NCBI GenBank assembly: GCA_030562195.1
Contig: JAUJPP010000007.1
Span: 1,488,001-1,552,000, forward strand
DNA from: Nipponacmea schrenckii
Taxonomy: Eukaryota; Mollusca; Gastropoda; Lottiidae
Direction of reading: 5' to 3'
Length of the DNA: 64,000 bases
A program made the translations under genes and the position numbers. The notes under the pieces are model-generated. The model had not been told where the DNA came from, ran no database searches, and saw nothing but the letters and a program-made list of their open reading frames with translations. How positions within the stretch are numbered: the first letter of the stretch is position 1; each line of letters opens with the position of its first letter. Shown here one piece after another: positions 21,601 to 33,600 of this stretch.

Positions 21601-24600
21601 AGTGATACATTGTTGCACACTGTTTTAAATGGTCATATTGCATCATAATATTAGTTGAGAAGCCTTTAGTAACTTCTGGAAAGTTAATCTTTAAGGGCCA
21701 TATTCTCGAAGGATGATTTAGAATAATCAGTGATTTAATCATAGTTTTTCTTTAGTCCATATTTTCAAACGCAAATTAACTTTAATCGGAGTCTAAATAT
21801 GATCTAGGATTTCTGTAATCGGAGAAATGAACTGCATTCGAGAATATGGAAAAATTTCATATTCTGGAACGCCGACTAAATTAAAATCAATGATTATCCC
21901 AAATCAATGATTCATTTAAACATGGTAGTTTAAATTTTGGTATTCTCGAACGTTGACTAGATTTTAATCCTCATCTAAACTATGCTAAAATTTAGTCACA
22001 CAAGGGGGGTAGTTTAAAGTGTGATTAAACCAGATACTCAATAAAAAAATATGTTATGAATTGAGTTAAATGGTATATTTCGACTAATAATTGTCCAATC
22101 ATCACTAAAATCAATAGGACTCCTCTTTGATATGCCCCAAACACACAACCACAAAATATCCCCATGGTGAGTATAATCCAAACGTAGAGAGACAGACATG
22201 CTTTGACTCAATTAGACAATCCTACTTCATTTACCAGGAGAGAAATTCAGAAGACCTCAGTCAGACGAAGTATCAGACACTGTCTTTTAACAATGGTTTA
22301 TTCTTTTCAAAAGAAACTGTAACAAAATATTATAGGTCAACTATAACCTTAAGTATAGACAAGGCAGAAATATCTGTAATCTATCAAATATATAAACAAA
22401 TGTATACAAGTGGTTGCCTAGTAAGATACGCCCACTTTAAAATATATCTTCTGTTTTAATGCAGGCAAGATCTCATCAACTTCAATGATCGCACCAAATT
22501 TCATTCAAATCAGATGAAAACTGTTGTCTCAAACATGTTCACAAGTTTATTTCGACGCGTTTTGACTAAGTCAAGGGCAATAACTCAAAAAACGTTCACC
22601 AAAAAATCGTCAATATCAACCTTGTCCAAGATCTCATCAATAATAATGATCACTTTAAAATATATCTTCTGTTTTAATACAGGCAAGATCTCATCAACTT
22701 CAATGATCACACCAAATTTCATTCAAATCCCATGAAAACTGTATTCTCTATAGCGTTTACAAGACAATTTTGACTAAGTCAAGGGCAATAACTAAAAAAA
22801 TTGCCAATATCGAACTTGTCCGTGATCTCATCAATATAAATGATCACAGCAAGTTTCATTCAAATCCGACAAAATCTGTAGTCTCTATTGCATTCACAAG
22901 CAATTGTGGACGGACGGACGAATTTCTTGTGAATTTCAACCCATGTGGCTTCTTTTCTCTTCGTGGCCATTCCATCTGTCTTTTTATCCTCAACATCTTT
23001 AATCTTAGTTTGGATTAACGAAAGTAGCAAATTTTTTTCATCTACAGTCCAATTAGATTCCCTTTTTGTAGATTTTATTCCTTTTTTACCTTTAATATTT
23101 CGTCCTGAGCATGCTTCCATTGACATACTAGTAGCCGCCATTTTTTTTCTTATAAATAATCTCTAAACCAAAGTGTTTTATTGCCTTTTTTCTCTAGAGA
23201 GAGGCCCATTGTTAAGAAAATGATTAAATCTAGGATTTTGTACAGGAGCGTAGCGTGACCATTTTGACTGGGGGGGTGTAACGTCTAAGTTTTACCGACG
23301 AACACGTGTAACGTCAAAGTTTTACCGACGAACACGTGTTCTTCCCGGGGCAAAAATAACTTACTCGCACTTTTAAGTATATACATTATACACGAACGAA
23401 ATCCATCGTTAAAGCAAATCCTAAACCTTAGAAAACCATATCAATCAGGGGTGTATCTAGAATATGCCTGAGGGGGGGACTGAAAGGTGATTTTTCCAAG
23501 GCAAGCCCTGCAGGCCAAAGGCCTTCGTATTCGGCCCTTGCAGTGGCGGGGGGTTCGGGGGTCCTTCCCCGGAAAATTTTACATACTTGGAAACCCGGAG
23601 AATACATCTGACGCGATTTTGGAAGTCTTTTCCACTGGTCCAAATTATCAATTTTCATCAGAAAACCATATGTCCTTTTTCGACCTATTCTGCGTTTTAC
23701 CGACATGGGGGGGGGGGGGATTGGTTTCGGCTGTTCTCCCCCTGAAAATTTTACAAACTAGGAAACCCGGAAAATACATCTGACGCGATTTTGGAAGTCG
23801 TTTCCACCGGTCAAAATTATCAATTTTCGTCGGACAACCATATGTTTTATATAGCCTTTTTCGACCTATTCTGCGGTTTACCGACAAGTTCAGTAAAAAT
23901 CACTTTTTATGTAGACGAACAGTTTTCCGATAACATCATAACTTACACAAGGTTTCCACACTTTCGGTCAGCCAATCGGTTTTACTGAAGGCTCTATTTC
24001 CCATCCATGACCGTCTATTATCGACCGATTCCGCGTTTTATCGACAAGTTTAGTAAAAATCACTTTAATGTAGACGAACGGTTTACCGATAACATCTTAA
24101 GAGACACAAGGTTTTCACTCTTTCGGTTAACAAATCGGTTTTACCGACGGCTCCATCTATGACCTTCTTCTATCGGCCAATTCCGCGTTTTACCGACAAA
24201 TTCAAACAACGAACAGCTTACCAATAAAAAGGGTATCGGTTAACCAATCGGTTTTACCGAAGACTCCAGTCATAACCAACTTATACCGACCGATTCCGGT
24301 AGTTTCAGTAAAAAAAAAATACTTTTAATGTTGACAGTTTACTGATAAAATCATAACCAACACAAGGTTTTTACTTTTTAGGTTAATTGGTTTTACCGAC
24401 GGTCCCACCTTGCCGTCTTTTATCGACCGATCATAACCAACTCAATGTTTTGACTTTTTAGGTTAATTAATCGGTTTAATCGATCGATTCCGCGTTTTAC
24501 CGACGATTCCATCCATGACCCCCCTTTTTACCGACCGATTCCGCGTTTTACCGACGAGTTCAGTAAAACTGGGGGGGTGTGACACCCCCCCACACCCCCC

Positions 24601-27600
24601 GGTAGCTACGCCCCTGATTTTGTAATCACTGATTTGACTTTTTCGTACTTCTGAGTAGGGAGATTAATATCATATTTAATCTGTGATTTATCATTTTTTT
24701 AAATCAAGTATTAGCCAATCCGTGTTTCCAGAATATGGTTTAAAATGAACCCTTAATCACAGACTGACTAATCCATGATTAAGTCTAATCCTAGACTAAT
24801 TTAGACAGCCTTCGAGAATATGGCCCTAAAGTTCTAGAATAATCTGGGTCAATACTATAACATTTAGTAAGGATTAATTTGCCCCTACGTTTTAAACCTC
24901 AATGTCTCATTCTAGCTTTATATCTTAAACTCAGTAAAATGTATTACCAAGGGTTACTAAATCAATACATTATCAGATACAACAATAGTTTAATTATCAT
25001 TTAGTTTTAATTATGTCTAATTGTCTACTAAATCTACATGTTTATCAGTGTCGCGTATTTGATAATTGATGAATGACTGTCTTAGATATTAACTCTTAAT
25101 TCTAAATAATTATATTCCAATTCACAGTTCATATTTATAAAACATGAATTACTTATTAAGCTGGTACTTATGTAATGTCACCTGATTACAACTTCATCTG
25201 CAACCTTTGTTTTACGTTAATTGATTTCAATATCTCTAATGCATACTGAACATTTGATCTATCTTTAGTTAGAGCTTTTATTTATATTACCGATTCTTTG
25301 CTCATGGTTTATAATGTGCTATATGAAGTATTTGATATGGAATATTTTTTGGAATCTATTACATTTAGAAGGTTACCATATCGATATTTCAAAACGAGAC
25401 GATTCAAAACATGACGGAGATACGCGTAGGTAAGCATAATGATTTTTACCATGAAATTAACACTATCACAATGCTTGTAATTGCTACCCCAACGCAGCCA
25501 AAAAAATATCGCTTTTTTAAATTCACCTGTCCATAAAACTGTTCCAAGTGGAGCTGAGTCTGAGTGAACTCGCCAGTAAGCTGCTCTTGTATCATCGATT
25601 ATTATAGTGAACAAACAGAGAATTTTCAATATTTTGCCTAACCCCAAAGTGGGTTTGGGGCTTTAAAGCTATACGGTACCTTATTTGGGTTTTTTCGCAA
25701 AATGTATGTGAGTATAACATCTGTCTATCTTTTACTGAGCCGTGGATTAAACTCGTCTTGACAAGTTGACATTCGTATAGGTAGCAGAGTGATACCTGCA
25801 TTACATTTTATATTTTAAAAACAACATTAGAATAATCGGATATACAATTGATTAAATTTAGTTTGTTGAAATTCATAAAAGTCGGTAGAGAAGTGACAAA
25901 ATATCTGATCTATATGATACTGATGCCACTCGCTTCGATCTCAAACGTCAAATGATTTGGTTGATAGGTTATATTTTTACCTTGATGATATAAATTTCAC
26001 GTCAAGTTTTGTTTTCCTTTTAAGGCGTTCTAGTAGACAGCTATGTATGAAAGCAGCTTTTCTACTCTTACTCAAGTTGACTCTCCATAGCGCCGATCTG
26101 TGACTCAGCTTCGGCAGCGAAACCTTGAACTACTCGTTTTTAACAGAGATTGTGTCAAGAAAATAAACTTGAAAGTATTTGTGCAAATAAAATAATCACC
26201 TCTTCTAAAAAAAGGACTGGCTCTGGGTCTTTAAACTGACTAGAAGTTATAATATTTGAGGGAATGATTCTTATAAAAAAGAACAAAAAAAAAAAAAATT
26301 ATTTCAATTTATCACAACGTAACAATAAAGATAGCTTGCTAGGGAAGGTAATGTTGATTTTGAATAAAAACTTTACATTGACAATAAACAGAATGAAATA
26401 ATGTAGATTAGATATGAATACTTTTGAGGTTAGGTATGAGGCTGATGTAGATTTAATATGAATAATTTTGAGGTTAGGCATGAGGCTTATGTATTTTAGA
26501 AAGAATACCATTGAAGATTAGATATGAGGCTTATGTAGCTTAGATATGAATACCGTTGAAGATTAGATATGAGACTGATGTAGGTAAGATATGAATATTG
26601 TTGAAGATTATGTATGAGAATGATGTAGATTAGATATGAATACTTTTGAGGTGAGGCATGAGGCTTATGTATTTTAGATATGAATACTGTTGTAGATTAG
26701 ATATGGGGCTTATGTAGGTTAGATATAAATACTGTTGAAGGTTATGTATTAGACTGATGTAGATTAGATATGAATACTTTTGAGGTGAGGCATGAGGCTT
26801 ATGTATTTTAGATATGAATACTGTTGTAGATTAGATATGGGGCTTATGTAGGTTAGATATAAATACTGTTGAAGGTTATGTATTAGACTGATGTAGATTA
26901 GATATGAATACTTTTGAGGTTAGGAATGAGGCTTATGTAGATTAGATATGAATACTGTTGAAGGTTAGGTATGAGACTTATGAAGGTTAGATATGAATAC
27001 TGGTAAAGGTTAGGTATGAGGCTTATGTAGGTAAGATATGAATACCTTTGAAGGTTAGGTAAGAGGCTGATGTAGATTAGATATGAATACAATAGATATG
27101 GCTCTTAATTGGTGAAACCTGTTGGAAGGGAGATAAGTTTTAAGATATGCAACACCTGGTTTTTGGTGTTTTTTTTTTTTTTTTTGCTTTAAGGACGTTT
27201 TCATAACCATGTATGGAACAATAAAACGTTGATTAAAACCATTATAAAGTAAATGAAAACAATTGTTATGGATAGATACTTCTATAGTATTTATTACTTC
27301 AACGTTTCAATATGGTTCTCACACCGTCATCAGGATTATAATGTGTATAAACAAGGAAGTAAGTATATATAGGCAACAATAACAAAAAAAAAAAATTCAA
27401 TTAAATAAGCACACTAAGGAAGCCATTATAACAATAAAGGCATAGAGAATAATAAGGGTACAGGAAGAGTAGAACTAATGATTAAGATGGATCAAACAGA
27501 TCAAAGAAGAACGGTGTACCATACTTACTTATGGTATTTACGGATTGTTTCATCAGGGAGATTGGTAATCAGGGCTTCAGATTCGTTCCATTGTATGGCG

Positions 27601-30600
27601 TGGTTCGGATTTTCTATGAGATGCTGGCTCAGGGCTGACTTTCCATTAGTGATAGTACATGAGATCGCATATTGTCTAATTCTCATTTTCCATTTTCAAT
27701 GGTTGTCTGCTTTCTCAAATGTACGTAGCTCCACAATTACACTTAACTTGGTATACGATGTCCTTTTGCATGTATACTTATTTTGGGGTTGGTTCTGACA
27801 TACTATAGAAGTGTCTATCCATAACAATTGTTTTCATTTATCTACACTTGTGCTTCTAATATGCCATTGAAGGATTAATTATAAAGTAATTACTCACCGA
27901 TGGTACTATTGTGTTAAAATGTATTACATGTTATGTTTTAGTCAACAGTCAATGAAATGGTACTTTCATGTGAAAGTGTTATAGACGTTAATACTAGGTA
28001 ATGAGATAGAAGCTGGCAATGTTTAGTTTAATATAATTACTTATTTCACACGGCTGGCTTCAATATTTCTCAGAACTTCATCATCAAACACTGTTTTATC
28101 TCAACTTATTTCAGTATGTCAGTGTATTTATTGTATTATTGGACATTTGAACCATTTGTTAGCGAAGTGCTTTCATTTACGTAATCAAACCTATGTTTGT
28201 GATTTAAAATGTGCTATATAAACTATCTGATATGGAATTTATGCTGTTGGAATCTATTACTAGTATATTTAGAAGGTTACCATATCGATATTTCAAAACG
28301 AGACGATTCAAAACATGACGGAGATAAGCGTAGGTAAGCATATTGATTTTTACCATGAAATTAACACTATCACAATGCTTGTAATTTTATATTTTACAAA
28401 AATTAATTATCTCCCCTCACCGTTAATTGTGAAATCAGAAGAAGGAAATACTAAATACTTTAGAACTATTTTGTATGCTTGATATTCTGTACTGTTTTTT
28501 ATTTGACACCCGTTGTCAAATCTTTCAGCTACTTGCTGAAACAATAAATTACAATGTATTTCCCCCAGCGGCAATAATTGTTTCACTGTATCTCTAGATA
28601 CTTGATCTAGAAAAATATTTCCTCTCAGTGACATTGTTCTATACATGTAGTTGGCCTGGAAACAAACAGAAGTATTTAATTCTGTCACTACAATCATTAT
28701 TAGATTAAAATGTAATTTGCCTTACTTCTATTTTCTAATAAGTTACATCTCGTGATAGAGATAAGAAAGCTTACTATCTAACATCTTAATAGCTGTCATA
28801 GATTCCAACCAGTTTCTCCATCTTTTATTGTATTTAGAAATAGGCTAGTAATACACTCCAGGCATCTTTTATCACCTGCTTCTTGTAGAATGGCATAATT
28901 ATTTTTATACGCCCACATGGAAATGTGGACGTATATTGCCGTCGCCCCTGTCCGCCCGTCCGTCCGTCGGTCCGTCCACATTTGTTGTATACGCAATACA
29001 GGCTACAGTTTTTATCCGATTTTAATTTAGATTGGTATACATGTATATATTGATGATATCTCGGTCAAGTACGAAAATGGAAATTATCGCATGAACGGTT
29101 TTTGAGTTATTGCACTTGACTTAGTAAAAACACGCCAAATTTGGGTTGTATCCACAATAGAGGCTACAGTTTTTATCCGATCTTAATGAAACCTGGTATA
29201 CATTTACATATTGATGACATCTCGGTCAAGTTCAAAAATGGAAATTATCGCATGAACGGTTTTTGAGTTATTGCCCTTGACTTAGTAAAAACGCGTCAAA
29301 TTTGGGTTGTATCCACGATAGAGGCTATAGTTTTTATCCGATCTTAATGAAACTTGGTATACATGTATATATTAATGATATCTCGGTCAAATTCGAAAAT
29401 GGAAATTATCGAATGAACAGATTTTGAGTTATTGCCCTTGACTTAGTAAAAACGCGTCAAATTTGGGTTGTATCCACGATAGAGGCTACAGTTTTTATTC
29501 GATCTTAATGAAACTTGGTATACATGTATATATTGATCAGATCTCAGTCAAGTTCGAAAATGGAAATATCGAATGAACGGATTTTGAGTTATTGCCCTTG
29601 ACTTATAAATACATGAATATGTAGACGTATATTGTCGTCTCCCCTGTCCGTCGGTCTGTCGGTCCGTCAACATTTGTTGTAGACACTATAGTAGCTAAAA
29701 TTTTCTATGGATTTTAATGAAACTTGGTATGAGCATTGGTATTGATAAGACGGCAGTCAAGGTCGATTTGAAAATGCCTTTGACTAAGTAAAATAGCGTA
29801 AAAAATCATTTTCTGTAGAAGCTACAATTATCTTTTTATAATTTTAATGAAACTTGATATGACCATTGGAAGTTCGATTTGGACGATTTAGCGATAAACA
29901 GTTTTGGAGTAATTGCCCCTGCCTCAATATTTGTTGTAGACAAAATAGAAGCTACAATTTTCAATGGATTTAAATGAAAATTGGTGTGAGCATTGGAATT
30001 GATAAGACGACGGCCAAGTTCGAATTTGAAGATTTTTCGATGAACAGTTTTTTAGTAAGATTGCGTCAAAATTTTATTGTGGGTTCAATAGAAGCTACAC
30101 TTTTCAATGAATTTTGATGAAACTTGGTGTGAGCATTGGAATTGATAAGACCTCAGTCAAGTTTGAATTTGACAGTTTTTCAATGAACTGTTTTGAGTTA
30201 TTGCCCTTGACTTCGTGAAATTGCGTCAAGATTCTATTTTGGTTTCAATAAGAAGCTTTAATTTTTAAAAGATTTTGATGGAACTTGGTGTAAGCATCAG
30301 AATAGATAAGACACTAGTCAAGTTTGAATTTCCGACTTTTTTAACGAATGGTTTTTGATTTATTGCCCTTTACTTAGTATTATTGCGTCAAAAATATTTG
30401 TGTGTGCAAAATAAGCTACAATTTTTTAATAGATTTGATGAAACTTGGTATGAGTATTGAAATAGATAAGAGATGGTGCTCAAGTTTTAATATGAACAGT
30501 TTTTTAGTTTTTGGCCTTGACTTCAATATCCATTTAGTGAATGTTTTTGAGTCATTGCTCAATTTATTTTTCAAATTCAATGCTGCCAGTGGGCGTATGT

Positions 30601-33600
30601 TACCTTGCCTGGCAAGCTATCTTTATTTGACTTTCGAAGATATCTGAAGATACAGGCAAGGGGAATGCGATTGTGTTGGAACGAAGAAATTAGTTACAAG
30701 GCGAGTAAGTAACTTCAGTCCTTGTCAGTTATAAAATACACTGCCATTGTCAGAAAGTGGTACATTGAAAGGGAATTCAATATAAGTGAAATTTCATCAA
30801 CCACAGTACAAAAACCTGCAGATTTAGAATATCAACTTCTTTATACCTATGTCATCGAGAAACATAAACATGAAGGTATCTAAGCTCCTTCTTTATAACA
30901 ATGAACAACGGTGACTTTCTCAATTTACAGTTTATTGTGCAGTTTAAGGCCCGTCTGTGTTTACCATGATTATAAAATTATATGAAAGTATATTTTGTCC
31001 ATACTGTATTACTAAGGAACAAAGTCTGGTGTAAGTTGATCATAATATTGGTCCCTGAAGTCTTGTATACAAATTTTCAAGTTGTTTCTTGTCAGATTAC
31101 CGAAAATAACGTCCATAGAATGCTCTTATCCATGTAATTGGTATCAAAGATACCAATTCGGATAGCCATATCTTATCCTTTAGAAAGGAAACATGTGTAG
31201 AATGTTGTCTCGGACAACTCGCAAACATCTTGATGATCTGTTGCTGAAACATACTCGAATTACAAAGGGCAACTTAAGAGCTTGGTATATTTCGTACCCA
31301 TGTTTGTTTTAAAAACAGTTTGACATTTTTGCAGACTGTCTTATTAAAGAAGGCTTTCGTATCTTTGATTATGCTTTTCTGCTCTGAAGATTCTTTGTCT
31401 GACGTCGTAGGTTTTAGTCATTGCGTCTGATTTGTTGTTTCTATGACTCTGGATATGTTTTGAAGACTCTGGATATGTTTTGAAGACTCTGGATATGTTT
31501 TGAAGACTCTAGATATGTTTTGAAGACTCTAGATATGTTTTGAAAAGTCTGAATATGATTTGAAGAGTATGGATCTGTTTAGAAGGCTCTAGAGCTGTTT
31601 TGAATAATGTGTTAAAATATTCCTAGCATGTTCGTTATGATGGTAATTAGACACTCAATCAAGTGAATTATCGCCTTACATATCTCTAATAGAGTTTATG
31701 GTTAGCCCGTGTTCGTTTGCTCTGAAAATTTTTTAACGGATATGTTTGGTTTAATATTTCAATGTAACTGGTAGGCACTCCTCTGATTTGCATCATTTTA
31801 AGCCCAGAGACCTCCTTTTGCCGGTATCCAATCCTGGATATTCAAAGGGAGTGCTCGCGCATTCATAGCTAACAGCTCGTTATTGTATTGAAAGGTAAAC
31901 ATTTCTCAAATAATGGTTGCATGACAATACATTTAAAATAAACAATAAGTCAATAAAGAGCACAATTTCTTAATTTGTACAAATGGATTGTAGATCTGTA
32001 TTTTAACCATGGGCTTTGTTTGATTTATATCGTCGTAGTCTGAAACTAATCATGCAATGTGGTTTTCACTCCCGATTTCACTGTTCACACCAACGGGAAT
32101 TTTCTGTCAGTCTGTAGGTTAAAATATAATTGCTATAATGACGAACAAAAGATTTATAGCTACTGTACTGTTGACGCATTTAAGTGGCTTGATTTATTCT
32201 TTTGGAATATCGAACTTACTGACATTAGTTGAAATTGCAGTAACATATAGTATATGTATTGCTCTGTAACTAACTTTTACCAAGGCAGTAAAAATGACCT
32301 GATATGAAAAGTTCATTATCTGGACTCGGATTATTGTCTAATCTGAACATTGCTGAAGCTAATGGTTATTACTTCTACTTTTCAGGCAAGCCATCATCAA
32401 TTCTCTAGTAAATAACAATAAAACCTATGATCCAATGATACCACCTAATTATGAGGACGGTAAGTAAATCAAAATTTTTTTCCAAGTATAAAACCAGTAG
32501 TATATGTTGTGTTAAAATCATTACTTATTAAAGTATTTCTTCACTTCTATTTTATCGCCGGATATCACCGCTATAATACTGTTTATAAATTAGCTCTATC
32601 TATGGAATATATATTGGAAGGTTTTGAATAAAAGTGTTCAATATTCGATATGTCTTATTATATCACACTGTGAACACCACCTACAATTCAGTTCAGTCAT
32701 TTTTGAACATCACAAAATATGTTGTTTGAATTGTTTGCACCTTTACACTCCTTGCTTGTTCTGCTAGTTTGAGCATTATAATGAAGCACTTAATGTTTCA
32801 GATTTTCCTACGAACATTACAGTACAGATATATGTGTTAAGTTTTGATTCTGTCAACGAAGCAGCTATGGTATGTAACTTGTATTATTCGGATGTTCATT
32901 AATTCTATAACACGTCCGTGTACCCTCTTTCATGCCATGAAGTCGTCTCTGTAAACTTTGCTACTTTGTAAACATCAATTTAAACGTCAAATGATGGAAT
33001 ACATGTTTAAAAAATGGCATTTATATCACTCCTACGTTATAATTTGAATAATTTGTTGTCTTTTACCACAGTAATTATTCTATAACTGTAATTAAGTTGA
33101 AATTGAAAAGTATATGTTTCTAACTTTATATAAAACATAACATGCTGGTAGGATTGGATAGACTATTGAATTGGTATTTTGGCAGAGTGGTTTAGAAGTT
33201 TAAAAAAGTAGCCAAATGGCAGGTAAACCTGGTGAATATTAGTCTTGACTGACTTACATGATATGGATCCAATCAGAGCTTGAATATTTAATAATACAAA
33301 TGACATAGTCCTTGACGTGTTTTAGAGAGATTTAAAGAAAACATGACTTATTTGACAAATCAATATCAATAATAGATCATTTACACTAATGCAGTTGATG
33401 TAGATCCTAGACTGTTCAAATGTTTAATGTGTGATTAACCGAATAAAGTCTTATGATATGGCGACCAATGTGATTTCATATCTTAAACTTTAAGTATACT
33501 TTCTGATAAATTTAACCCGAAACGCAACGATATAATATTCACTCTTTCCAAGATAATAAAGAAGGGTTAATACCGGTAAAAACTCATAAAATGTATTGTC

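Larger units (their letters stand above)
18311..21671 (-). mobile_element. Old, degraded Ty3/gypsy-like retrotransposon
   Basis: Two diverged LTRs (about 18311-18610 and 21335-21671, TGTTG at the plus-strand left ends) enclose minus-strand remnants in the order gag, zinc knuckle, RT, integrase. A primer site TGGCGTCGCCGATAGG lies 6 bases inside the right LTR (about 21313-21328). The LTRs differ by many substitutions and by indels of tens of bases. The internal part is only about 2.7 kb, so much of RT and RNase H is deleted. Right flank boundaries are blurred by the Harbinger-like insertion starting 24 bases beyond. Confidence 0.85.
21695..24826. mobile_element. Harbinger/PIF-like DNA transposon shell with nested insertions
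   Basis: The left end GGGCCATATTCTCGAAGG (21695-21712) is an exact inverted match of the right end (24809-24826). TAA lies directly outside both (21692-21694 and 24827-24829), as expected for the 3-bp TWA target duplication of PIF/Harbinger. Subterminal copies of TTCGAGAATATGG recur at about 21837 and in diverged form elsewhere. Inside sits a Myb/SANT-like frame, the accessory protein type carried by Harbinger elements. No DDE transposase was found. A reverse mollusc repeat (about 22440-22919) and a hAT-like element (23243-24616) are nested in it. Confidence 0.8.

Noticed and set aside
22127..22459. 110-codon plus-strand frame in the Harbinger-like shell
   Set aside because: No recognisable domain; its end runs into the reverse mollusc repeat.
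23428..23988. Overlapping frames of 64-98 codons on both strands
   Set aside because: All lie in the tandem interior of the hAT-like element and copy the same repeated words.
26299..27092. Minus-strand frames rich in ISLIPNL repeats
   Set aside because: They are translations of the 26395-27095 minisatellite.
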